Positions 47,667-54,791 of a DNA stretch of 64,000 nt are shown here, piece by piece (position 1 is the first letter of the stretch; each line of letters starts with the position of its first letter). This DNA is from an uncultured bacterium (GTDB lineage: Bacteria; Cyanobacteriota; Vampirovibrionia; Gastranaerophilales; Gastranaerophilaceae), in assembly GCA_949284715.1 (NCBI GenBank), contig CASDWH010000002.1, positions 1-64,000 of the forward strand, given 5' to 3'. The notes below the pieces were generated by a model that was given only the letters and a program-made list of their open reading frames with translations, ran no database searches and had not been told where the DNA came from. Both the position numbers and the translations under genes were made by a program.

Positions 47667-48209
47667 ATGCTTGAGAACACAGTTATAATCGGAGTTGGCA
47701 GGGGCGGCTGCAATGCTCTATCTAAAGTTAAACTCAAAATCGAAAAACTTTTCGTTGATACGGATAAGAATGTTGTTGAAAAGTATTCCGGTTTTTGTAT
47801 CGGTCTAAAAACCTGTAACGGATTATCCACAGGCGGAGATGTTGTTAAGGGGGAATTAGCTCTTAGGGAAAGCAAATTACAGATTTTGGACAGAATAGGA
47901 AAGTTTTCAGACTGGATTATTATTGCTCCTCTTGGCGGCGGAACATCTTGCGGTGGGTCAAAACACCTCGTTGATTTGGCTCTGGATAACTACAAGTCCG
48001 TAAAATTTCTGACAAGCCTGCCGTTTGAGTGGGAGGGAAACCGTCGCAAACACCATGCGGTTGAAACGATTTCGTATATTGAAAATTTGTGCGAAGTCAT
48101 CACTGTTGAATTTGATTCTAAAAAATACCCGGCTCAAATCAGCATGACTGATATTTTTAATCTTTTGGATGAAAAATATATGGAGGCTATTGAAAAGATT
48201 TGTGTTTGA
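47667..48209 (+). CDS. FtsZ-like GTPase-domain-only protein 1
   Basis: This 180-residue protein aligns with the nucleotide-binding half of FtsZ. It has GVGRGGCNAL (9-18), VDTDKNV, TNG-like NGLSTGGD, a tubulin signature GGGTSCGG (90-97, canonical GGGTGTGA) and LPFEWEGNRR (118-127). It stops before the T7 catalytic loop (NVDFAD in the host FtsZ) and has no C-terminal domain or anchor peptide. It should bind GTP but not support polymer-driven hydrolysis. AAGGAGG precedes the ATG. It heads a unit run with DUF2924 and a WG-repeat gene. Role unknown. Confidence 0.8.
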   Translation: MLENTVIIGVGRGGCNALSKVKLKIEKLFVDTDKNVVEKYSGFCIGLKTCNGLSTGGDVVKGELALRESKLQILDRIGKFSDWIIIAPLGGGTSCGGSKHLVDLALDNYKSVKFLTSLPFEWEGNRRKHHAVETISYIENLCEVITVEFDSKKYPAQISMTDIFNLLDEKYMEAIEKICV

Positions 48210-48242
48210 CGGCTTGAAAAGTCTTAAATAAAGAGCAATGCT
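48200..48242 (+). promoter_or_regulatory. type-1 island element, copy F
   Basis: TTTGTGTTT, then TTGAAA (48214-48219), 17 bp ending ATAAAGAGC, then AATGCT, 18 bp before the DUF2924 ATG. It overlaps the FtsZ-like 1 stop codon. Confidence 0.55.
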
Positions 48243-48260
48243 GTTAAAAGAGGTAACTTA

Positions 48261-48647
48261 ATGAAAAGAAACAGAACACAAGTCGAAAAAGAATGGAAAA
48301 GGATTTTTGCCACAGATTTGCCCAAACACATTCACAAGGCTTATGCTGAAAAATATATAAAATGGCAAAAAGAAAATAACTGTCTTGAAAAATCCCTACA
48401 AAAACAAATCGACAAACTTGTAGAGAATTATGAAAAAGGAATCTCCACATTTACCCCCTCTACCCCATTTGAAGTAAAGACCGGAACGAAACTTATTCGG
48501 GAATTCAAAGGAATTAAATACGAAGTTATAAAACTTGATAACGGATATGAATTTTCAGGAAAAGTTTATAAAAGTCTTTCTTCAATTGCAAATGAAATTA
48601 CAGGAACCCGTTGGAATGGAAAGAAATTTTTTGGATTAGTGAAATGA
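48261..48647 (+). CDS. DUF2924 protein
   Basis: This 128-residue protein is basic and helical at the N-terminus. It carries the DUF2924 C-terminal core GTKLIREFKGIKYEV, YKSLSSIANEITGTRWNG and FFGL. DUF2924 genes are habitual neighbours of large serine recombinases in phage-like elements, as here (recombinase at 49.5 kb), and may assist recombination or DNA binding. The stop overlaps the next ATG (ATGA). Confidence 0.85.
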   Translation: MKRNRTQVEKEWKRIFATDLPKHIHKAYAEKYIKWQKENNCLEKSLQKQIDKLVENYEKGISTFTPSTPFEVKTGTKLIREFKGIKYEVIKLDNGYEFSGKVYKSLSSIANEITGTRWNGKKFFGLVK

Positions 48648-49447
48648 AAAAATTAAGAAATAAATTTATATCAGCAACAGATTTTAGTCGAGGTAAAGCC
48701 TTTGTCAAACCTTTTGGTTGTGATGAAACTTTTTGCATAAATAAAAATGGAGAAGTCATTTTTAAAACGGAATTTCACCCGTTCGCGACTTTTGATGAAG
48801 CCGATCAGGTATTTATTTACAATAACGAATCACTTTACGGAGTTATGAACAATCGTGGCAAAATCGTTATACCGTGCGAATATGATTATATTTATCAACG
48901 ACCGGACGGTTACACTTTAGAAAAAGGTAATACTTGCAAAAAAGTTCACTTTAACGGCAAAACAATTTTTCAACAAAAGGCAGAAAGTAAAATTCTACCA
49001 TTTACCCTATATGGACGAACTATCTCTGTGCGTGACAGTATTTATATTCATCAGGAAAAAGATGGCAAATGGGGAATTATTTCAGTTACAGCTGAATCTA
49101 TAACAACCATAATTCCTTTTGAATACGATTATTGTGATAATTTTTTTGAATATGAACTTGCGGAGGTACGAAAAAGCGGCAAGTGCGGATTCGTAAACCC
49201 TAAAAATGAGATAATTATTCCGCTTGAATATGATCGGGTCGGCTTGTTTGGCTTTTGTGCCGGAATTTGCCTGGTTGAAAAGGATGGAAAATGCGGGTTT
49301 ATAGATAAAGATAATAATTTTATAATTCCGTTGAAATACGGCTCCTCAAGCGGCGAATTCTTTGAGGGAATTGCTTGTGTTGAGGTAAACAAAAAATCCG
49401 AAACTTACTACAAATATATTTTTACAAATGATAAAGATGCGTTCTAA
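48644..49447 (+). CDS. WG-repeat protein 1
   Basis: This 267-residue protein begins at ATG 48644 (MKKLRNK), coupled to DUF2924. WG repeats form beta-hairpin solenoids, and here at least four are visible: LYGVMNNRGKIVIPCEYD, GKWGIISV...IIPFEYD, GKCGFVNPKNEIIIPLEYD and GKCGFIDKDNNFIIPLKY. WG repeats serve as extracellular or intracellular binding modules; no signal peptide is present, so it is cytoplasmic. A longer relative is at 52.0 kb. Confidence 0.85.
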   Translation: MKKLRNKFISATDFSRGKAFVKPFGCDETFCINKNGEVIFKTEFHPFATFDEADQVFIYNNESLYGVMNNRGKIVIPCEYDYIYQRPDGYTLEKGNTCKKVHFNGKTIFQQKAESKILPFTLYGRTISVRDSIYIHQEKDGKWGIISVTAESITTIIPFEYDYCDNFFEYELAEVRKSGKCGFVNPKNEIIIPLEYDRVGLFGFCAGICLVEKDGKCGFIDKDNNFIIPLKYGSSSGEFFEGIACVEVNKKSETYYKYIFTNDKDAF

Positions 49448-49500
49448 TGATAACAATTGTGTCTTTGGACTTGATTAATACTGCACAAAGAGCGATGAAT
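49447..49500 (+). promoter_or_regulatory. type-1 island element, copy C
   Basis: TGATAAC, TTGTGTCT, six bases, TTGATT (49471-49476), 17 bp ending TGCACAAAGAGC, then GATGAA (49494-49499). It begins at the WG-1 stop and ends only 6 bp before the recombinase ATG, which is too close for a normal -10 with a leader. Confidence 0.6.
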
Positions 49501-49505
49501 GGAGT

Positions 49506-51083
49506 ATGATAAAAGTTTTAAAATGTGCCATATATACAAGAAAATCATCTGAAGAAGGTCTAGAACAGGATTTCAATTCTCTTGATGCACAGCGTGAGGC
49601 CTGCGAAGCATATATTAAATCGCAAAAACATGAGGGATGGGAGTTAGTCGACAAACAATATAATGACGGCGGCTTCTCGGGTGGAACAATGAATCGTCCT
49701 GCGTTTCAGGAACTTTTGGAAGATGTTGAAAAAGGCGAGATTGATGTCGTTGTTGTTTATAAAGTTGACAGATTGACACGCTCGTTGATGGATTTTGCAA
49801 AAATCGTTGACGTCTTTGATAAACACGAAACTTCGTTTGTATCTATAACTCAGCAATTTAATACAACAACGTCAATGGGCAGATTAACATTAAATATTTT
49901 GTTATCCTTTGCTCAATTTGAACGTGAAGTGACAGGTGAAAGAATTCGGGATAAATTTGCGGCATCAAAGAAAAAAGGGATGTGGATAAACGGAAAGCCA
50001 CCAATGGGTTATATTAAAGTAGACGGTAAACTGGAAATAGAACCAAGTGAAGCCAAAACAGTTAAACTCATTTTTAGTAAATATCTTGAAATTGGAACTG
50101 TTCCGGACTTAATAAAATACCTTCAGGAAAATAAAATTTATACCCGCAGCGGCAAAAACTTTTATAAGGGGCATTTGTACAAAATTCTTTCAAATAAAAC
50201 TTATATCGGGAAAATTGTGCATAAAAACAGTGTTTATGGTGGTTTGCATGAGCCAATAATAGATTTTGAAATTTTTGAAAAAACACAACGGCTTTTAGCT
50301 CAAAATGCGTTAATACGCAAAAATTCTACAAATGCCGCAAGTGGTTCGTTATTAAAAGGAAAACTTTTTGACGATAAAGATAATTATATGTCGCCTACTC
50401 ATAGTAATAAGCAAGGTAAGCGTTATCGTTATTATGTAAGCCAAGCACAAATTCAAAACCGCTCACAAGATATCGGTTCTGTTTCCAAAATATCTGCTGG
50501 TGAAATCGAAAACTTTGTTACAGAAAAAGTTAAAGAATTTGTATTTAATAAAAAACTTCTGCAAAAATTGTTTACAAATTATTCTGTAAGTCAGCAAAAA
50601 ATAATTTTTGAACAAATTGAGTCCAAACAAATCAATGCAGATTTTATAAGACACATGCTTATTAAAGCAAAAATTTCAAGCCAATCAGTTTTGATAACGG
50701 TTTCAAAAACACTTACAAAAGAAGCAGTAGAATATATGATTTTCGGGACTCATCTACCGGTTGAACAAAAATATGACAAAAATTCTTTAGTAGAATTGGA
50801 TTATAAAATCCGAATAAGTTCCACAACAAAAAACGGAAGCAAGTTGATTATTGGCGATGTTAAACAAAAAACGGTTAATAAAATTCTTCTTGATGCAATC
50901 GTGAAAAGTTTTTATTACCACAAACTAATGTTTGAGAATAAATTAACCTCAGAACAAAAAGCCAATACTCATATTTACAGGTTGATGAAACTGAGGTTTT
51001 TGCCTAAAGACATTATTAAAGCTATTTTGACAGGTTCACACGAACCAGACTGGACAATTGATAAATTGTATACATTTTTATAA
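49506..51083 (+). CDS. large serine recombinase
   Basis: This 525-residue site-specific recombinase has a resolvase catalytic domain (1-145) with the nucleophile Ser14 in YTRKSSEEG, FSGGTMNRPAF, VYKVDRLTRS and FEREVTGERI. The recombinase domain (GKPPMGY, then 170-260) and a C-terminal coiled-coil/zinc-like region follow. Such enzymes integrate or excise phages and islands at att sites without host factors. GGAG is only 1 nt from the ATG, so translation initiation is unusual. It is the likely mover of this element. Confidence 0.92.
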   Translation: MIKVLKCAIYTRKSSEEGLEQDFNSLDAQREACEAYIKSQKHEGWELVDKQYNDGGFSGGTMNRPAFQELLEDVEKGEIDVVVVYKVDRLTRSLMDFAKIVDVFDKHETSFVSITQQFNTTTSMGRLTLNILLSFAQFEREVTGERIRDKFAASKKKGMWINGKPPMGYIKVDGKLEIEPSEAKTVKLIFSKYLEIGTVPDLIKYLQENKIYTRSGKNFYKGHLYKILSNKTYIGKIVHKNSVYGGLHEPIIDFEIFEKTQRLLAQNALIRKNSTNAASGSLLKGKLFDDKDNYMSPTHSNKQGKRYRYYVSQAQIQNRSQDIGSVSKISAGEIENFVTEKVKEFVFNKKLLQKLFTNYSVSQQKIIFEQIESKQINADFIRHMLIKAKISSQSVLITVSKTLTKEAVEYMIFGTHLPVEQKYDKNSLVELDYKIRISSTTKNGSKLIIGDVKQKTVNKILLDAIVKSFYYHKLMFENKLTSEQKANTHIYRLMKLRFLPKDIIKAILTGSHEPDWTIDKLYTFL

Positions 51084-51091
51084 AGGGAATT

Positions 51092-51238
51092 ATGGCAACA
51101 CTGGAAGAATTAATAGAAACTTTAAAAGAAATTTTGACTCTTGATAAGGAAAACTATAATGCAAATGTTTATATCGGTGGGAAATATTTATTTATCCGCA
51201 AATTAGATCAAGATGATGCATATTTTATAGAACTTTAA
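51092..51238 (+). CDS. small hypothetical protein, 48 residues
   Basis: An ORF from ATG 51092 (AAGGGA 3-4 nt upstream) to TAA 51238 reads MATLEELIETLKEILTLDKE and ends KLDQDDAYFIEL. It is acidic with an N-terminal helix and a short beta region (VYIGGKYLFIRK). It follows the recombinase by 8 bp and probably shares its transcript. Family not recognised; it could be a directionality or accessory factor. Confidence 0.5.
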   Translation: MATLEELIETLKEILTLDKENYNANVYIGGKYLFIRKLDQDDAYFIEL

Positions 51239-51247
51239 AATATAACA

Positions 51248-51276
51248 CCAAAATTGACGTACTTTAAATTTAAAAT
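51248..51276 (+). promoter_or_regulatory. type-2 island promoter motif, 137-residue gene
   Basis: CCAAAA, TTGACG, 11 bp, TAAAAT. It ends 32 bp before ATG 51309 and lies directly after the 48-residue ORF. Confidence 0.6.
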
Positions 51277-51308
51277 ATAAAATAACATTTTAAAAAGAAA
51301 GTATAAAA

Positions 51309-51722
51309 ATGAAAAATTTCAAAGAAATAAAAACTTTAAAAGATGAATATGTAAAGGCAGGTTTATGTCGGTGTGTTGAACCATTTGAAACAGTGGAAGA
51401 TGCGGAAAGTTTCTTCTTAACTCCGCTTAACCAAGAAGAAACAGGACTCCCGATGTGTGTACATTTGAGGTGCATTGAAAATAAAGAGGAGCCTCCATTC
51501 TTACGTTTTCAAAATGACCGCAACACAAAATATAACAGCAACTGGGTGAAAATGTACATTGACGGCATACTCGACAATTACGAAAACAAAAAGATTGTCT
51601 TTACCGATGCCGAAATGCAAGCTCTCAAAGACTGGATAATCTTGAATAAAGAAATTATTATTAAGCATTATTATCAGGAATATGATTCCGCCGATGTTTG
51701 TCGGGAAATAAAAAAGTTATAA
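51309..51722 (+). CDS. hypothetical protein, 137 residues
   Basis: This soluble mixed-charge protein is not recognised. It has FETVEDAESFFLTPL, MYIDGILDNYENKKIVFTDAEMQALKDWI and the end HYYQEYDSADVCREIKKL. A decayed copy of its 3' end is found at 54.5 kb, so the family was duplicated within the island. It is followed 11 bp later by the 87-residue gene. Confidence 0.6.
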   Translation: MKNFKEIKTLKDEYVKAGLCRCVEPFETVEDAESFFLTPLNQEETGLPMCVHLRCIENKEEPPFLRFQNDRNTKYNSNWVKMYIDGILDNYENKKIVFTDAEMQALKDWIILNKEIIIKHYYQEYDSADVCREIKKL

Positions 51723-51733
51723 GGAGTAAAAAG

Positions 51734-51997
51734 ATGTCAGAAGAAAACCGAGAATTAATAAAAGAAGAATTGGAGGATATTGAATGGGAAAAAGCAGGCT
51801 TTACCCGAGCAGAAATCGAAGAAATGGATAGACGTGCCACCGAAAATTCTATCCACTGGGAAGAATTTGTTAATGAATTATTTTCACAAGATGAAATACT
51901 GGAAATGGACAAACGTGCTAAAGATATAGGAAAAGTCCCATCTTTTACAACAGATGAGACATTAAAAGAATTCGGTTATAAAGATATTCTAGATTGA
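51734..51997 (+). CDS. small acidic hypothetical protein, 87 residues
   Basis: The start is ATG 51734 behind AAGGAG (7 bp). The protein is strongly acidic and helical (EENRELIKEELEDIEWEKA) and holds an internal repeat, EIEEMDRRATE and EILEMDKRAKD. It may be a DNA-mimic or binding adaptor by charge alone, which is speculative. A paralogue broken by an in-frame TGA lies at 54.6 kb. Confidence 0.6.
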   Translation: MSEENRELIKEELEDIEWEKAGFTRAEIEEMDRRATENSIHWEEFVNELFSQDEILEMDKRAKDIGKVPSFTTDETLKEFGYKDILD

Positions 51998-52020
51998 AAA
52001 TAAAAATTTAAGGACATAAA

Positions 52021-53658
52021 ATGAACATCAAAAACATTGAAGCAGTTTTACCTATAACCGAAAATCGACCGCTTGCACAAATAAATTGTCATCACGAAAA
52101 GTTACGGACAAATGTCTCTTGGCACGAAACATTTTTTATGGATGAAGATGGTAATATTGTCGCAAATTTTGAAAATGAAAAACCATTTCTTGTTCAGCAA
52201 CTAACCTCTAAACACAATGATTTATTTATTATAAAATTAAAAAATGTCTATCATATTATTCAGGTTTATCAAAATTTATCATATATGATTTTAAACTCCT
52301 ACGAGGCTATTGAGTTGGGTGTTGAGGATGGATGTTTTGCAGTTAAACAAAGCGGTTTGTGGGGATTTATAAACGAAGAGGCTGAGGAAATTATTGAACC
52401 GCAATATGAGAATTATTGTGCATTCTCAAATGGATTTGCAGCAGTCTGTAAAAACAACAAATGGGGATTCATCGACAAACAAAACGAAATTGTAATTCCT
52501 TTTGAATATGAAATTCCTGATTATTCGTGTTTTAACGGAAATTATGCACCTGTTTGTAAAAATGATAAATTCGGTTTTATTGATATGAGTAACAGGGCTG
52601 TAATTCCTTTCAAATACGAAAATGCTTTAATCCGTTCAAAATATGGAAAACTTTTTCCCGTGAAACTTAATGGTAAATGGGGCTTTATTGATTACAATGA
52701 GAATGTGGTAATCCCATTTAATTTCGACAATGTTGAATGCAACGCTGACAGCTACTCAGTTTACCATGTAATGAAAAAAGTTGATGAAAAAGACCTTTAC
52801 GGGTTGGTTGACGCAAGAAGTAATAAAGTGATTATTCCATGCGAATATCTTTCACTTTGCCCGAATCCGAATTCTATTCAAGCTCAAAAACAAGAAGGGA
52901 AATATGTTTTACTAAATTGGAATGGTGAAGAAGTGTCAGAAGAGTATGAGTTTATAGATGAATATTCACATGACGATTTATATGTTGCAAGAAATAACAA
53001 AAAAGAAGGTTTCATAAACGAAAACGGTGAAATTGTAATCCCCATTGAATACAATAAGTGTGAGCCTTTTTATGGCGGTTTTGCTATTGTAAAACATAAA
53101 GATTGTTTTTGGATTATAAATCGGTTAAATTTATCAGTTTTTGATGATAATAAATGTAATAAAATTTATAATACAGGGTTAGGAATATTTATAAAATCAG
53201 AAAATAATAATAGTTATTGTATTGACAATTTAAGTTTATCTTATATAGAACAGGCTTCAGCTGATGAACTAAAACCCGAAACGTATAAATTTATAAAAAA
53301 CATAGATGCAAGAAGTTTGTTTTTACAAAAAATAGGTATTGAAAAAATGCTTCAATATGGTACAGTCGTAGATACTTATGAAAATTACCCTGACAATGAA
53401 ATGTGGGCAAAATCGGAATATAAAATTATTGATATGCATTTAATACTTCCACCACAACGGATCATTAAACCTTGGAGACAGATTAAAAGTGATAAAAGAA
53501 AATATACTTACGCACCATATTTGTACATGAAAAACCAAACAACAGGAGTTTATCATTTAGAGGGAATTCATCCTCGCTGTCGAACTCTCTACGATGCAAT
53601 CAAAATGCGTTATAACGGATTGAACATAAAAGATTTTGAAATAAAAGACATAAAATAA
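52021..53658 (+). CDS. WG-repeat protein 2
   Basis: This 545-residue cytoplasmic protein has about eight WG repeats between residues 100 and 370, for example GLWGFINEEAEEIIEPQYE, NKWGFIDKQNEIVIPFEYE and GKWGFIDYNENVVIPFNFD. The region from 400 to the end lacks repeats and finishes with YHLEGIHPRCRTLYDAIKMR, NGLNIKDFEIKDIK. That C-terminal block recurs as a decayed copy at 57.1 kb. It is co-transcribed with the two genes before it and precedes FtsZ-like 2. Confidence 0.83.
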   Translation: MNIKNIEAVLPITENRPLAQINCHHEKLRTNVSWHETFFMDEDGNIVANFENEKPFLVQQLTSKHNDLFIIKLKNVYHIIQVYQNLSYMILNSYEAIELGVEDGCFAVKQSGLWGFINEEAEEIIEPQYENYCAFSNGFAAVCKNNKWGFIDKQNEIVIPFEYEIPDYSCFNGNYAPVCKNDKFGFIDMSNRAVIPFKYENALIRSKYGKLFPVKLNGKWGFIDYNENVVIPFNFDNVECNADSYSVYHVMKKVDEKDLYGLVDARSNKVIIPCEYLSLCPNPNSIQAQKQEGKYVLLNWNGEEVSEEYEFIDEYSHDDLYVARNNKKEGFINENGEIVIPIEYNKCEPFYGGFAIVKHKDCFWIINRLNLSVFDDNKCNKIYNTGLGIFIKSENNNSYCIDNLSLSYIEQASADELKPETYKFIKNIDARSLFLQKIGIEKMLQYGTVVDTYENYPDNEMWAKSEYKIIDMHLILPPQRIIKPWRQIKSDKRKYTYAPYLYMKNQTTGVYHLEGIHPRCRTLYDAIKMRYNGLNIKDFEIKDIK

Positions 53659-53664
53659 ATTTTC

Positions 53665-53707
53665 CCCGACACAATCACTTGAAAATTTATTTAATTTAAG
53701 TGATGAA
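53665..53707 (+). promoter_or_regulatory. type-1 island element, copy G
   Basis: GACACAATC, ACTTGAAA (TTGAAA 53679-53684), 17 bp ending TTTAAGT, then GATGAA (53702-53707). It lies just after the WG-2 stop. Confidence 0.5.
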
Positions 53708-53712
53708 TATCA

Positions 53713-53741
53713 CCAATACTGACATATATATAAGCTAAAAT
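53713..53741 (+). promoter_or_regulatory. type-2 island promoter motif, FtsZ-like 2
   Basis: CCAATA, CTGACA, 11 bp, TAAAAT. It ends 21 bp before ATG 53763. Confidence 0.65.
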
Positions 53742-53762
53742 AAGATCAGAAAGGATAAAGAT

Positions 53763-54416
53763 ATGAAAGATTTAAAAATTAAAGTTTTGGGTATTGGTAA
53801 TGGCGGACAAAATATGGTCGATTATTTGTATTTAAACAACAAGTGCAAAAATATTGATTTTGTTGTAATTAATTCAGATGAAAAGGGTTTAAAACAAGCT
53901 AAAACCCGAAACAAGTATGTTTTGAGCGGGGAATATTATTCAGATGATAATGAATCGTTAGGCTGTGGCGGAGACCCTAAAGTCGGAAAAGAATATGCAC
54001 TAAAACATATAAATATAATTCGAGAAATAGCAGGCAAACCGGATGTTATATTTTTAATTGCTGGTTTTGGCGGCGGCTGCGGAACCGGTGCAACTCCTGT
54101 GATTGCAGAAATGTTTAAAGAACAGGGAATAAAAACAATCGCAATAGTTACCAAACCTTTTGCATTTGAAAGTCCAAGTCGACTTGAAATAGCTACTTCC
54201 GAAACCCAAATAAGTATAAGTCCCAAATTCCCCGATCGAATGGAACGAGCTACTGAAGGGATTAAAAAGTTACAATCCTACGTTGAAAAATACATTGTTG
54301 TTGATAATCAAAGTCTGCTTGATATTTTTCAACCCGGAACAACCCTTGCCGAAAGTTGGAATTATGTAAACAGAAAAGTTGCCGAAGAATTTTACAGGGC
54401 AATTAATAATCTTTAA
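53763..54416 (+). CDS. FtsZ-like GTPase-domain-only protein 2
   Basis: This 217-residue second FtsZ homologue is closer to true FtsZ than copy 1. It has GIGNGGQNMVD (10-20), INSDEKG, LGCGGDPKVGKEYA, IAGFGGGCGTGATPVIAEMF (near 99-118) and IVTKPFAFE (128-136). About 20 extra residues follow FESPS. The T5-like VVDNQSLLDIF is kept. The protein ends after helix H7 begins and so lacks the T7 loop, the C-terminal domain and the tail. Its promoter has both island motifs. Capping or poisoning host FtsZ filaments is one possible role. Confidence 0.82.
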   Translation: MKDLKIKVLGIGNGGQNMVDYLYLNNKCKNIDFVVINSDEKGLKQAKTRNKYVLSGEYYSDDNESLGCGGDPKVGKEYALKHINIIREIAGKPDVIFLIAGFGGGCGTGATPVIAEMFKEQGIKTIAIVTKPFAFESPSRLEIATSETQISISPKFPDRMERATEGIKKLQSYVEKYIVVDNQSLLDIFQPGTTLAESWNYVNRKVAEEFYRAINNL

Positions 54417-54452
54417 TTTACAAAAATATTTCGATTTGATAAAAGTTTAACT

Positions 54453-54505
54453 TGATAATTTTTGTGTCAGTAAACTTTATATATTGTGCATAAAGAGCGA
54501 TTAAT
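54453..54505 (+). promoter_or_regulatory. type-1 island element, copy D
   Basis: TTGATA, TTTTGTGTCA, six bases, TTTATA (54476-54481), 17 bp ending TGCATAAAGAGC, then GATTAA (54499-54504). It runs straight into a broken gene remnant, so it now drives no intact start. Confidence 0.6.
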
Positions 54506-54506
54506 A

Positions 54507-54596
54507 CAGGTATTATTGAATAAAGAAGTTCTCACCTAACATTATTATCAAGAATACACTTCACTCGACGTTTACAAGAGGTTGAAAAAATTATAA
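54507..54596 (+). pseudogene. 3' remnant of a copy of the 137-residue gene
   Basis: The frame reads LLNKEVLT-stop-HYYQEYTSLDVYKRLKKL and ends at TAA 54594-54596. It aligns with the end of the protein at 51309-51722 (LNKEIIIKHYYQEYDSADVCREIKKL). An internal TAA is at 54537-54539 and the 5' three quarters are missing, cut at type-1 element D. Confidence 0.75.
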
Positions 54597-54607
54597 GGAA
54601 TAAAAAT

Positions 54608-54772
54608 ATGTCAGAGGGAAACCGAGAATTAACAAAAGAAGAATTAGAAGATATTGAATTGGAAAAGGCAAGTTTTACCCAAATTGAAATCGAAGAAATT
54701 GATAGACGTGCAGCGAATATTGAAAATGCTATTCCTTGAGAAGAAGCTTGGCAAGAAATAAAAAATATTTAA
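54608..54772 (+). pseudogene. paralogue of the 87-residue gene with in-frame TGA
   Basis: MSEGNRELTKEELEDIELEK starts at ATG 54608 and matches the gene at 51734. TGA at 54737-54739 stands where the intact gene has a Trp codon (IP-stop-EE against IHWEE). The frame then continues EEAWQEIKNI to TAA 54770. A 43-residue truncated product is possible. A simple TGG to TGA mutation is the likeliest cause. Confidence 0.75.
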
Positions 54773-54791
54773 ATTATAAGGAGTAAAAATT

